A stretch of 33,262 nucleotides of DNA from Candidatus Poribacteria bacterium. Its GTDB lineage: Bacteria > Poribacteria > WGA-4E > WGA-3G. A program made the translations under genes and the position numbers. Every line of letters starts with the position of its first letter. Position 1 is the first letter of the stretch. The notes below the pieces were generated by a model that made no database searches, had not been told where the DNA came from, and saw only the letters and a list, made by a program, of their open reading frames with translations. Location of the stretch: assembly GCA_009843785.1 (NCBI GenBank), contig VYCT01000290.1:1-33262 (forward strand), given 5' to 3'. Shown here piece after piece: positions 23,358 through 32,058 of this stretch.

Positions 23358-24500
23358 ATGAAAACATACCTCTTTTGCCCTTTTCTATTGATTTTCTTAT
23401 CCGTAGGGCGTCTCGTGCCAGCGGAACAAGGCGCATCAACCGAGGCAGCACGCGCATACCAAACAGGTTTGCAAGCACTTGCCCAGAAAGATGACCGCGC
23501 TGCGTTCGCTGCGTTCCAGCAAGCAGTAGAACTGGACGTATCGCACGCTGAAGCACATTATCAACTCGGTGTGCTTTACGGCAAACAATCGCAGTGGAAA
23601 CCGGCGATTCAGGCACTTCAGGCTGCTATTAATCTCACGCCTGATTTCGCGGACGCACACGTTCGCCTCGGCGAGGCATATCTTATGGGTATAGCGAACG
23701 CGAAAGATGCCGTTGAACCTTTGCAACGCGCTTTACAACTGCAACCCGACCGCTTTAAAGCACGCAGGCTTTTAGGCACCGCTTACCTGCGTCTGAACCG
23801 AATCGACGAAGCAATTCATCACCTCAAACAGGCACCGCAGGATACTGAAGCACGCTACCTCCTCGGTCTCGCCTACTTCCAAGCGGAGGCTTTTAGGCAG
23901 GCGATACCATATTTTGAAGCAGTTATTAAACGCCAAAACCGGCACGCGAAAGCGCACTTCAATTTGGGGAACTGTTATCTGCGCACAGGGAAAATTACCG
24001 AGGGACGCGCTGCACTCCGGACATTTGAAAAACTCACCCGTGAAGAGGAACAATTAGCTACATTACAACGTCTGATTCTTGATACCCCTCAACGCCTTCA
24101 ACACCGTTATCAACTTGCGGAACTGCACATCAAGCGAACAGAATGGAGACCCGCTATTGTAGTGCTCAAAGCGTGCCTTGCTATCGCTCCAAATGATGAG
24201 AAAGCATCCGAGCTACTCGGCTATATCCATCTTCAGACAGAGGCATACTCGGACGCACTTGAGGTATACGGACCGCTTGTTGAATCGCATCCTGAGAGCG
24301 CAATATACCGAAATAGCCTCGGTATTGCATATATGATGCTAAAAAAAACTCGACAAGCGATTACGCAATTTGAGACCGCAGTCCGTCTTAACACAACGAA
24401 CCCACAACTGTATCGAAACTTAGCAAACGCCTATCGGCAAATCGGTGAAGAGGCGAAAGCGGAACGGGCGTATCAACGCTACCGTTCCCTGAGAAAATAA
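23358..24500 (+). CDS. Secreted TPR-repeat protein
   Basis: A 380-residue protein with an N-terminal signal sequence (MKTYLFCPFLLIFLSVGRLVPA) and about nine to ten TPR units covering the rest: AYQTGLQALAQKDDRAAFAA, AHYQLGVLYGKQSQWKPAIQ, AHVRLGEAYLMG, ARRLLGTAYLRLNRIDEAIH, ARYLLGLAYFQAEAFRQAIP, AHFNLGNCYLRTGKITEGRA, and three more after a break near residue 240. TPRs form a superhelical binding surface; the partner is unknown. The protein should be exported to the periplasm or anchored. The GMC oxidoreductase begins 29 bases downstream, so co-transcription is likely, but a functional link is not shown. Confidence 0.82.
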   Translation: MKTYLFCPFLLIFLSVGRLVPAEQGASTEAARAYQTGLQALAQKDDRAAFAAFQQAVELDVSHAEAHYQLGVLYGKQSQWKPAIQALQAAINLTPDFADAHVRLGEAYLMGIANAKDAVEPLQRALQLQPDRFKARRLLGTAYLRLNRIDEAIHHLKQAPQDTEARYLLGLAYFQAEAFRQAIPYFEAVIKRQNRHAKAHFNLGNCYLRTGKITEGRAALRTFEKLTREEEQLATLQRLILDTPQRLQHRYQLAELHIKRTEWRPAIVVLKACLAIAPNDEKASELLGYIHLQTEAYSDALEVYGPLVESHPESAIYRNSLGIAYMMLKKTRQAITQFETAVRLNTTNPQLYRNLANAYRQIGEEAKAERAYQRYRSLRK

Positions 24501-24529
24501 ACCTCAATTTGCAAGCATCACGCCATATT

Positions 24530-26080
24530 ATGAATAACTCAGAATCTCGATCTTCAAGAATCAATACTTTTTTCGCCTCGCTGCGGCAAAGGAAACTACA
24601 TCAGCAAGAGCATGCAGACGTATGTGTTATCGGTTCTGGAGCGGGTGGTGCAGTCATCGCGAAAGAACTTGCCGAAGCCGGATTATCAGTCGTTATTTTA
24701 GAGGCAGGCGAAAATCACAACCCGAGTACCTTCGGCAGCTACGAACCTGAGATGCTGCGTCGTCTTTTTTGGGATAGCGGCTTACGCCGCACACGGGACG
24801 ATGCCATTGTGATTTCACAAGGCAAAGGCGTTGGCGGTTCAACGGTACATAATCTCTGTTATGCGGTCCGCCCAGCCCAAGCACTCTTATACAAATGGCA
24901 GGTCCCAGAGATTTGGCCCCACTTCAATCAGGTGGAGCAGATCCTCGGCGTTACACAGATCCAAGAAACAGATGTAAATCCGTTAAACACCGTTATCCGC
25001 CGTGGATGTGAGGCGATTCGGTGGCGCGGTGGGTTGCAAAGGCACAACCGCGGCGACTGCCCTACATGTGGTGCCCAGTGTCTTTTTGGATGTCCGGTTT
25101 CCAAAGCAGCGCAAAACGATTCGAGAGGAACAGGGAAGCAAAGCATGGCGGTTACCTATATCCCTTTGGCACTTGCGGCGGGTGCGAAACTTTATAGCGA
25201 CTGCATGGCTGAAAAAATTCACGTGGAAAAAGGTCGAGTCGTTGGTGTATCCGCTCGGTTGCCATCGGGCGAATTGTATGTCCAAAGCAAGATCGTCGTC
25301 CTCGCCGCTGGTGCAATCAACTCGCCACAACTCTGGTTAAAAAGCCGACTTCCCAATGCGAACTGGCGAGTCGGAAAAAATCTCCATCTGCATCCCGCTG
25401 CCTTCGTCGGTGGTGTCTTTAACGAAACCATTGATGGACATCTCGGCATCCCGCAAAGTTACTATATTGATCATTTTTTGGATATGAAACGCCTGCCGGA
25501 CAGCGGTTATCTGCTCATGCCCGCCTTCGGTTCACAGATGATCGTAGCGGCAAGCCTGCCGGGATTCGGTGAAGATCATCGAGAATTGATGGAACGCTAT
25601 CGTCACATTGCCGCGCTCCTCGTTCTCCTTCATGACAGAACAACTGGGCGCGTATCGGTCAATTACAAAGGTGCGCCAAACATCGCATACCGATTACGGC
25701 AGTCAGATAAAAAGGTACTAATAGAAGGGGTAATCAATGCTGCTCGCCTACTTTTTGCTGCAGGCGCGACAGAGATTGTTATGCCCTACACACAACACCT
25801 CCCTATCAAAACAGAAGCCGATCTTGAGATTATCCGCCAACGCGGTATCGTGCCAAACGACATCATGATGGCATCCAGTCATCCGCAAGGCACACTCCGA
25901 ATGGGGGAGAACCCGAACAGGGCGGTCGTCAATCTTTCCGGAGAATCCCACGCGGTTAAAGGCTTGTTTGTCGCTGATGCGAGTCTTTTTCCAACTTCTG
26001 TCGGCGTACCACCGACGTTGACGATCGCTGCGCTCGCTACGCATGTTGCAGGTCAGATAATTGAGAGTGGTATCGTATAG
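24530..26080 (+). CDS. GMC family FAD-dependent oxidoreductase
   Basis: A 516-residue flavoenzyme of the glucose-methanol-choline family, which oxidises alcohols. The FAD-binding motif is VCVIGSGAGGAVIAKELAEA near the N-terminus, followed by the family motif GKGVGGSTVHNLCYAVRP, and the C-terminal SSHPQGTLRMGENP and LFVADASLFPTSVGVPPTLT, where the active-site His lies. A Cys-rich segment (CPTCGAQCLFGCP) is like that of bacterial GMC members related to long-chain alcohol oxidases. ATG 24530 is given; a TTG at 24509 would add seven residues. No strong Shine-Dalgarno is visible. It lies between the TPR gene and a PLP enzyme with short gaps, so the three may be one unit. Confidence 0.88.
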   Translation: MNNSESRSSRINTFFASLRQRKLHQQEHADVCVIGSGAGGAVIAKELAEAGLSVVILEAGENHNPSTFGSYEPEMLRRLFWDSGLRRTRDDAIVISQGKGVGGSTVHNLCYAVRPAQALLYKWQVPEIWPHFNQVEQILGVTQIQETDVNPLNTVIRRGCEAIRWRGGLQRHNRGDCPTCGAQCLFGCPVSKAAQNDSRGTGKQSMAVTYIPLALAAGAKLYSDCMAEKIHVEKGRVVGVSARLPSGELYVQSKIVVLAAGAINSPQLWLKSRLPNANWRVGKNLHLHPAAFVGGVFNETIDGHLGIPQSYYIDHFLDMKRLPDSGYLLMPAFGSQMIVAASLPGFGEDHRELMERYRHIAALLVLLHDRTTGRVSVNYKGAPNIAYRLRQSDKKVLIEGVINAARLLFAAGATEIVMPYTQHLPIKTEADLEIIRQRGIVPNDIMMASSHPQGTLRMGENPNRAVVNLSGESHAVKGLFVADASLFPTSVGVPPTLTIAALATHVAGQIIESGIV

Positions 26081-26096
26081 TGGAGACAACTGTTTT

Positions 26097-27077
26097 ATGA
26101 TTGAATCAATTCCACACCATTCACTCGGAAGCTTTCCGACACCCGTGCAGCGTCTCTCAAATCTTGAGCGCGCCCTCGGCTTTGAGTCGCTCTGGATAAA
26201 ACGAGATGATCTGAGCGGTCCGTTGGGCGGCGGCAACAAGGTCCGAAAACTGGAATATATGTTCGCAGCAGCACATCCCGATGGAAGCGAGCGGAAAAGG
26301 CTTTTCACAATCGGTCCAACAGGTTCTAACCATGTTCGAGCAACAGCAGTCTACGGCAAAGCCTCTGGATTCCACGTAGAATGCCTACTCTTTAAACAAC
26401 CTCCGACCGAGTATTCCGAAACAAACTATCGCATGATTTATGAGCACGCAGCCCAAGTCTACGAGGTTAAGCGTATGCATACGATGTTTATCCGTTACGC
26501 GTATGAACAAATGAAAACGGCTCTTGGGTTTGGTGAGGAACGCTACTTTATTCCAGCGGGCGGTTCGTCGCCGCTCGGTTCTGTCGGTTATGTGAAAGCG
26601 GTTTTGGAACTAAAATCACAGATTGAGGAGGGCATCCTCCCAGAACCACGATTCATCTTTGTACCGGTCGGGACATGCGGGACAATGGCAGGGTTGAGGG
26701 TCGGTGTGCAGCTGACCGGATTGAAAACTCAAGTTGTCGGCATCCGTGTTGCTGACCGAGTGGTGGCAAATCCGCTGGCGATCTCGCGAATGATGAGACG
26801 CACCTTGCATCTTATCGGAGCAGTGGATATTAACAATATTGACCCAAACAGTACTGAACTCTGGCACGGCGATTTTGGAGAGGGATATGCAATCCCAACC
26901 GATGCCGGCACGCGTGCGGTCGCTATGATGGCTGAACATGAAGGTATCACACTTGAAACCACCTACACTGGAAAAGCACTATCAGGACTCATCCACTATG
27001 TAACGGCGCGGCACTGCAAAGCCGAACCGATCCTCTTTTGGCATACCTACGGTGGTGCCCAACAAAACACGATGTAA
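26097..27077 (+). CDS. PLP-dependent D-cysteine desulfhydrase / ACC deaminase family protein
   Basis: A 326-residue fold-type II pyridoxal-phosphate enzyme. IKRDDLSGPLGGGNKVRKLEYMF contains the PLP-binding Lys of the family (GGNKxRKLE). GPTGSNHVRATAVYG is the substrate-binding loop, and FVPVGTCGTMAGLRVG is the phosphate-binding Gly/Thr loop; TYTGKALSGL lies near the end. Members are D-cysteine desulfhydrase, ACC deaminase and L-cysteate sulfo-lyase. I cannot choose among them; sulfo-lyase activity would fit a marine host but is a guess. ATG 26097 follows the GMC stop by 16 bases with TGGAGA before it. Confidence 0.85.
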   Translation: MIESIPHHSLGSFPTPVQRLSNLERALGFESLWIKRDDLSGPLGGGNKVRKLEYMFAAAHPDGSERKRLFTIGPTGSNHVRATAVYGKASGFHVECLLFKQPPTEYSETNYRMIYEHAAQVYEVKRMHTMFIRYAYEQMKTALGFGEERYFIPAGGSSPLGSVGYVKAVLELKSQIEEGILPEPRFIFVPVGTCGTMAGLRVGVQLTGLKTQVVGIRVADRVVANPLAISRMMRRTLHLIGAVDINNIDPNSTELWHGDFGEGYAIPTDAGTRAVAMMAEHEGITLETTYTGKALSGLIHYVTARHCKAEPILFWHTYGGAQQNTM

Positions 27078-27104
27078 TCTAATCACAAAGCGAGAGGAAA
27101 ATAT

Positions 27105-28307
27105 ATGGGAACAGACTTTTGTCAAGCAAGTTTTCGGCTTGCAAGCGGCACCGACTTTTGTCAAGCAAGTTTTCGGCTTGCAAGCGGCACCGACTTCTGT
27201 CAAGCAAGTTTTCGGCTTGCAAGCGGCACCGAAAATTCCAAACCGAGTTTCGTTCAGGCAGGCATGTCTATCATCGACTGCGATCTCCACAACCGGCTAC
27301 CCTCACATCAGATGCTCTATCCATATCTACCCGATTACTGGTGCGACTATTGTGAAGAATCCGGTTTCCCAGGACCGGATGCGGACGACTACCCAGACGG
27401 TGTTCCGACCTCAACGCGTCCTGAAATCACGCATCCCTCTGAGGACCGTCCAGCATCGGATTTGGCACTGCTACGCAAGCACGCACTTGACTTCTGGGAG
27501 GTCGAGTATGGAATACTTACGTGCGGGTATCGCGTACAGAGCGTCCACAATGAGGACCTTGCGGCGGCACTTGCTTCGGCAGTCAACGATTGGCAGGTTG
27601 AACACTGGCTCGACCCAGAACCGCGTTTACGGGCTTCGCTGATTGTGCCAAGCCAAAACCCTGAACTCGCAGCACGCGAAATTGAACGTTTAGGTGAGCA
27701 TCCGGGGTTTGTACAGGTCATGCTACCCGCCCGATCGCAGGCACCTTACGGCAATAGACGCTATCATCCGATTTATGAGGCAGCTATCCGTCATCAACTT
27801 GTCATCGGTATCCATTACGGTGGTGCCCCCGGATTGCCACCGACCTCAGTTGGGTGGCCCTCAACCTATTTGGAGGAATACGTCGGCATGTCGCAGGTAT
27901 TTCAGGCACAAGTGTTGAGTCTCGTCTCTGAGGGAGTTTTTGACAAGTTTCCTGACCTACGCGTCGCGCTCATAGAAACCGGTGTTACATGGATGCCATC
28001 GCTCATGTGGCGGTTTGATAAAGAGTGGCGCGGCTTGCGAAGCCTGACACCGTGGGTCAAACGCCCACCATCAGCATATATACGTGAACACATCCGTTTG
28101 ACACTCCAACCCATTGACGCACCACCGACTGCAGCAGAACTGCTTCAGATTGTTAGTCAACTCGACTCCGAGGACATGTTAATGTTTTCAAGCGACTATC
28201 CACATTGGCATTTTGACACGCCAGAAGAGGCGTTCCCGGCACAGTTGCCCCAGTCATTGGCACGCAAAATCTTATCCGAAAATGCGCGGGAATTCTATCA
28301 CCTCTAA
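27105..28307 (+). CDS. Metal-dependent amidohydrolase (Amidohydro_2 type) with repeat-encoded N-terminus
   Basis: A 400-residue protein. The conserved part starts at about residue 54 (MSIIDCDLHN), where the first metal ligands (Asp/His) lie. Further ligands are probably in VIGIHYGG and in MLMFSSDYPHWHFD near the C-terminus, as in ACMSD-like TIM-barrel hydrolases and decarboxylases. The substrate is unknown. Residues 1-53 are unusual: three copies of a 13-residue unit (DFCQASFRLASGT) encoded by 39-bp tandem repeats. ATG 27105 has a good Shine-Dalgarno (AGAGG, seven bases away), so this segment is probably translated; ATG 27264 would give a normal 347-residue enzyme but has only a weak ribosome site. 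A paralogue begins at 32533. Confidence 0.83.
   Translation: MGTDFCQASFRLASGTDFCQASFRLASGTDFCQASFRLASGTENSKPSFVQAGMSIIDCDLHNRLPSHQMLYPYLPDYWCDYCEESGFPGPDADDYPDGVPTSTRPEITHPSEDRPASDLALLRKHALDFWEVEYGILTCGYRVQSVHNEDLAAALASAVNDWQVEHWLDPEPRLRASLIVPSQNPELAAREIERLGEHPGFVQVMLPARSQAPYGNRRYHPIYEAAIRHQLVIGIHYGGAPGLPPTSVGWPSTYLEEYVGMSQVFQAQVLSLVSEGVFDKFPDLRVALIETGVTWMPSLMWRFDKEWRGLRSLTPWVKRPPSAYIREHIRLTLQPIDAPPTAAELLQIVSQLDSEDMLMFSSDYPHWHFDTPEEAFPAQLPQSLARKILSENAREFYHL
27114..27230. repeat. Three 39-bp tandem repeats inside the amidohydrolase start
   Basis: Units at 27114-27152, 27153-27191 and 27192-27230 are identical apart from one T-to-C change in the third. Each contains the palindrome GCTTGCAAGC. 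The unit length is a multiple of three, so copy number can change without breaking the frame. Confidence 0.9.
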
Positions 28308-28366
28308 AGGGAAATATGGGAACTGAATTAAGAACACTAAAGATCCAACAGAAGTGGACATTTGGT

Positions 28367-28395
28367 TTGACAATCCACAGACAATCTATTATACT
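28367..28395 (+). promoter_or_regulatory. Near-consensus sigma-70 promoter before the HEPN-PIN pair
   Basis: TTGACA (28367-28372), exactly 17 bases, TATACT (28390-28395). It predicts a leader of about 120 bases before ATG 28521; nothing else is recognised in 28308-28520. Confidence 0.65.
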
Positions 28396-28520
28396 TAAAT
28401 GAAAATACAGATGGAAGATTGAAGTCGACTGAGCCTGCTAAAACCAAGTGGGATATTCGTGATTATTGATTTCTCATTTAACTCAGCCTACACGTCTTTT
28501 CTATTTAGGAGGCACTTAAA

Positions 28521-29333
28521 ATGAATCAAAAGTTTAAGAAAAGTCAAAAACTGGAAAAGTGGCTCGGATGGATGAAGACGATTCACGACGAGATTCAAGC
28601 ACTTGTTCAAGATGCAAACATGTTCTGGGAAGTCCAAGACATAATCCGTGAAAATCCACGTATCCAAAAGCCCAATGCTTTCTATAGTTATCTTGCGAGG
28701 ACTTATCTTTCTCATGCATTAGCAGGGCTCCGTCGGCAAACTAAATCGCAGAAGGATAGCATATCTTTCGTAAGATTACTTGACGAAATTGCGAAAAATC
28801 CTGAAGAACTCTCCCTGGACTACTTCAATTCCCGCCATCCCTATTCTAATGGACCTGACTTGGATCAAGTCGTGGGTAAGGCAGGTCTTGAAGCAGTAGG
28901 AATTGTTGACACTTCTCAACTGAAGGAAATCATAAAGATGAATGACTTCGCTCAGTATGCAGATGCAAGTGGGACGTACGTCTGTCCACAGATGATAAAA
29001 GATGATAAGACGCGACTTGAATCCGAAGTGAAAAAACATGTAGAATATGTTGATAAACGGATTGCGCATTGGGATAAGCGCGAACCAAAAGTTGTTCCCA
29101 CCTTCGGGGAACTGGATAACTGCATCAAATTATTAGATCAGACGTATGTGAAGTACCACTTTCTGTTTCACGCTGAATCAATGGACACATTGATGCCGAC
29201 CTATCAATACAAGTGGAAAAGTATTTTCTGTGAGCCTTGGTTAAAAGTTGGCTTTGGAAGTGCCGAAGGACTTATTGACATTAGTGAGGATTTTGACGAT
29301 GAACTTCCAGACTTCAGAGAGTATACCGAATGA
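28521..29333 (+). CDS. AbiU2-like HEPN domain protein
   Basis: A 270-residue hypothetical protein. The N-terminal part has FWEVQDIIRENPRIQKP, SYLARTYLSHALAGLRRQTK and SISFVRLLDEIAKNPE, and later DKRIAHWDKREPKVVPTFGE. This order, with an Arg-x-x-His in the second half, is what I associate with the AbiU2-type HEPN family; HEPN proteins are often ribonucleases in abortive infection or toxin systems. It is mostly helical, with no signal peptide. It has a strong Shine-Dalgarno (AGGAGG) and overlaps the PIN gene by four bases (ATGA), so both are translated together. Whether it is a toxin, an antitoxin or something else is not known from sequence. Confidence 0.58.
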   Translation: MNQKFKKSQKLEKWLGWMKTIHDEIQALVQDANMFWEVQDIIRENPRIQKPNAFYSYLARTYLSHALAGLRRQTKSQKDSISFVRLLDEIAKNPEELSLDYFNSRHPYSNGPDLDQVVGKAGLEAVGIVDTSQLKEIIKMNDFAQYADASGTYVCPQMIKDDKTRLESEVKKHVEYVDKRIAHWDKREPKVVPTFGELDNCIKLLDQTYVKYHFLFHAESMDTLMPTYQYKWKSIFCEPWLKVGFGSAEGLIDISEDFDDELPDFREYTE

Positions 29334-29716
29334 AATATCTGCTGGATACACATACGCTGCTTTGGTTTCTTAAGGGTGATAAGAAACTCAGTGATAAAGC
29401 ACGACAGTTAATCGACAGTCCACACAACGAGAAGTTCATCGGCATCGTCAGCCTTTGGGAGATAGCTATTAAGGTGAGTTTAGGAAAACTTGTTTTAAAC
29501 AAACCTTTTGAGAAGTTGTTTCCAGAACAACTCGATTTCAATCGTATTGGAATATTAGATATTATAGTTGATAGCCTAATCAAGTTGACCACCTTGCCTT
29601 TTCACCATCGATATCCGTTTGGCCGGTTGATAATTGCGCAAGCACTCGTTGAAGGATTTCCAATCATTGGTGCAGATACGGTCTTTGATGCTTACGGGGT
29701 AAACAGAGAATGGTGA
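29330..29716 (+). CDS. PIN domain protein (VapC-like) lacking two acidic residues
   Basis: A 128-residue PIN domain. Asp6 (LLDTHTLLW), Glu44 (SLWEIAIK) and Asp116 (GADTVF) are in the expected places. The usual HHRDPFDRLL motif reads HHRYPFGRLI here: Tyr95 and Gly98 replace two Asp, each by a single base change. VapC toxins are magnesium-dependent RNases that use these acidic residues, so activity is doubtful. A VapB- or Phd-type antitoxin normally precedes such a gene; here the AbiU2-like gene overlaps its start instead. The following 142 bases hold nothing I recognise. Confidence 0.8.
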   Translation: MKYLLDTHTLLWFLKGDKKLSDKARQLIDSPHNEKFIGIVSLWEIAIKVSLGKLVLNKPFEKLFPEQLDFNRIGILDIIVDSLIKLTTLPFHHRYPFGRLIIAQALVEGFPIIGADTVFDAYGVNREW

Positions 29717-29858
29717 TGGTGTAAACCTATAGCAATTTCGTTTTCTGTCCTTAATTCCGAGTCGTCTTCATCGGAAAAACCCTTATTCATTCTATCCTGT
29801 ATCCGATTTCCAACCTTAATACAAATGGTGCTGTACAAGTAAACCAGAGGAAACGATT

Positions 29859-31217
29859 ATGGCAACCCACGAGACACTTGAAGTAAAAGTCGACCAACTG
29901 TTTGCAGAATGGAACAAACCGGATTCTCCGGGTGCCGCCGTAGCGGTTACCAGAGACGGTGAAGTCATCTATAAACAGGGATACGGGACAGCGAATCTGG
30001 AATACGATATCCCAATTACGCCGACAACCGTCTTCGATATCGCTTCAGTATCCAAGCAATTCGCGGCGTTTGCCATCACTACTTTAGCACACGAAGGAAA
30101 ACTTTCATTAGATGACGATATACGGCTACACCTACCGGATGTCCCTGATTTCGGGAACACAATTACAATCCGGCATCTCCTGCATCACACCAGCGGACTA
30201 CGGGATTGGGTACAGTCGCTTGTCATTGCCGGTGTCGCAATGGAGGATGTAATTTCGTTCAAACATATCTTGAAAATGGCACGACATCAGAAAGCACTCA
30301 ATTTTGAGCCGGGGGAGGCGTATCTATACAGCAATACGGGGTACAATCTACTTGCAGAAATCGTCGAAAGGGTGACTGGAGACTCCTTCAGACAATGGAC
30401 AAATGCCAACATCTTCAAACCGCTTGGCATGACGAACTCCCGTTTTCACGATGACCATCAAATGATCCTGAAGAACCGAGCATACTCGTATCAGTCTGTA
30501 GAAAACGGTGCGTTTAAGCATGCCGTTAACAACACAACCGCCCTCGGTTCAAGTTCCCTCTATTCGACCGTGGAAGACCTCGCGAAATGGATTCTAAACT
30601 TTGATAGCACACAGATTGGCGAACAGACAGTGATTGAGCAGATGCACCAACAGGGTGTGCTAAACAACGGCGAACAGATTAGTTACGCCTTGGGGCTGAA
30701 TATCGGCGAATATAGGGGTTTGAAAACAGTCGGGCATAGCGGATCGTGGCGCGGATTTCGGAGCCATTTAATCCGTTTTCCAGATCAGAAATTTGGCGTT
30801 GTCATCTTATGTAATTTGGACACCTTTAACCCGCTCCGTTTAGCAGAACAGGTCACGAATATCTATCTCGCCGATGTCCTCGCTCCCATAGAAGCATCCG
30901 AACCAAAGAAAGCAGCACCGGCTGAGGACATAAAACCTGAAACACTGACACCAGAACAATTGACAGAATTCGAGGGTGACTATTACACCGAAGAACTCGA
31001 TACAACCTACAGCATTCGCGTACACGGAAATCAACTTATAGCACAACATATACGGCACGATGACATATTGCTAACCTACACCGACGGTCATTTCCTTGGG
31101 AACACATGGTTTTTTCCAGAAATCCGTTTCACACGAGACGACACTGAACAGGTTACAGGGTTTGGACTAACAGGAGGCCGAGTCAGAAATTTACATTTTG
31201 AGAAAAAGACGCGTTAA
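29859..31217 (+). CDS. Serine beta-lactamase-like hydrolase (class C / PBP4* type)
   Basis: A 452-residue protein of the beta-lactamase/penicillin-binding superfamily. The catalytic motif SxxK is Ser63-Val-Ser-Lys66, the YxN motif is Tyr157-Ser-Asn159, and His293-Ser-Gly295 replaces KTG, as in esterase- and peptidase-like class C relatives. Residues about 355-450 form a small C-terminal beta domain (DUF3471-like: LTPEQLTEFEGDYYTEELDT). No signal peptide is seen, which argues for a cytoplasmic esterase or peptidase rather than resistance to antibiotics. AGAGGAAA precedes the ATG. It sits among the accessory genes but need not belong to them. Confidence 0.86.
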   Translation: MATHETLEVKVDQLFAEWNKPDSPGAAVAVTRDGEVIYKQGYGTANLEYDIPITPTTVFDIASVSKQFAAFAITTLAHEGKLSLDDDIRLHLPDVPDFGNTITIRHLLHHTSGLRDWVQSLVIAGVAMEDVISFKHILKMARHQKALNFEPGEAYLYSNTGYNLLAEIVERVTGDSFRQWTNANIFKPLGMTNSRFHDDHQMILKNRAYSYQSVENGAFKHAVNNTTALGSSSLYSTVEDLAKWILNFDSTQIGEQTVIEQMHQQGVLNNGEQISYALGLNIGEYRGLKTVGHSGSWRGFRSHLIRFPDQKFGVVILCNLDTFNPLRLAEQVTNIYLADVLAPIEASEPKKAAPAEDIKPETLTPEQLTEFEGDYYTEELDTTYSIRVHGNQLIAQHIRHDDILLTYTDGHFLGNTWFFPEIRFTRDDTEQVTGFGLTGGRVRNLHFEKKTR

Positions 31218-31307
31218 GAACCAACAGATATGCAGTTTAAGCGATAGTAGATAAACGTACCGTAGGTCAACTGCTTTCCAAGCTAGACTTCCCGATTCCT
31301 TCAAAAG

Positions 31308-31336
31308 TTGACAGTTTATAAACTTCATGGTATACT
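31308..31336 (+). promoter_or_regulatory. Near-consensus sigma-70 promoter before the TIR-like gene
   Basis: TTGACA (31308-31313), 17 bases, TATACT (31331-31336), 67 bases before the ATG. Same hexamers and spacing as the promoter at 28367-28395, with an unrelated spacer. Confidence 0.65.
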
Positions 31337-31402
31337 TAAAATAATGATGTACGTATCTTGTTTTTCAAAAGTTTGTACGGACATGAAACCGAGTAGGAAT
31401 CC

Positions 31403-32029
31403 ATGCAGTCAACCCATTATCATGACAATGTTTTTATCAACTGTCCATTTGATTTGGCTTACAAACCGTTGTTTGATGCAATGGTATTTGCTGTCCATGA
31501 TTGCGGTTTTGTTGCCCGCTGTGCACTTGAAGAAGGAGATGCAAGCCAAGTTCGGATTGATAAGATTTATAACATTATTGAGGATTGCCGTTACGGAATT
31601 CATGACATATCCAGAACGGAATTAGATGAGACTTCACGCCTTCCTCGGTTTAATATGCCTTTGGAATTAGGAATTTTTCTCGGAGCGAAGAGATTCGGCG
31701 TAGAAGAACAAGAAAGAAAACAGTGTCTTGTAATGGACAAAGAGCAGTATCGGTATCAAAAATTTATTTCGGATATTGCAGGTCAAGACATTTCGGTTCA
31801 TAGCGACTCCCCTGAAGAAGTCGTAAAGGTTGTCCAGTATTGGCTTTTCACGGCATCAAAGCGCCTGACGATTCCTGGGGGAGGCACTATTTGGCAACGT
31901 TACCAAGATTTTTTAAGCGATTTACCTCAATTGGCTCGAAGGTTGCAGCGAGATGTTGCAGACCTTGAGCACTTCAATGCTTATACTTTTGCTGTTGCGG
32001 AATGGCTGAGTCTGCAGCCACGGAGTTAA
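31403..32029 (+). CDS. TIR-like domain protein, conserved hypothetical
   Basis: A 208-residue protein. VFINCPFDLAYKPLFDAMVF at the start, YGIHDISRTELD in the middle and RFNMPLELGIFLGAKRFG after it follow the pattern of TIR-like and nucleoside deoxyribosyltransferase-like folds, where a Glu (Glu88 here) in N-x-x-x-E-L-G cleaves the N-glycosidic bond of NAD or a nucleotide. I recall the family as a widespread hypothetical protein, often near defence genes, but cannot confirm its activity. The ending (LARRLQRDVADLEHFNAYTF) is helical. A near-consensus promoter lies upstream and a GIY-YIG-like gene follows after 29 bases. Confidence 0.6.
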   Translation: MQSTHYHDNVFINCPFDLAYKPLFDAMVFAVHDCGFVARCALEEGDASQVRIDKIYNIIEDCRYGIHDISRTELDETSRLPRFNMPLELGIFLGAKRFGVEEQERKQCLVMDKEQYRYQKFISDIAGQDISVHSDSPEEVVKVVQYWLFTASKRLTIPGGGTIWQRYQDFLSDLPQLARRLQRDVADLEHFNAYTFAVAEWLSLQPRS

Positions 32030-32058
32030 CCCTAATATGTTTTGAGGAGGTCATTGAA

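Noticed and set aside
25748-26308. Minus-strand open frame of about 186 codons
   Set aside because: It spans the end of the GMC gene and the start of the PLP gene, both with clear motifs on the plus strand.
27114-27230. CRISPR-like array
   Set aside because: The 39-bp units are directly adjacent with no spacers and lie in an open reading frame.
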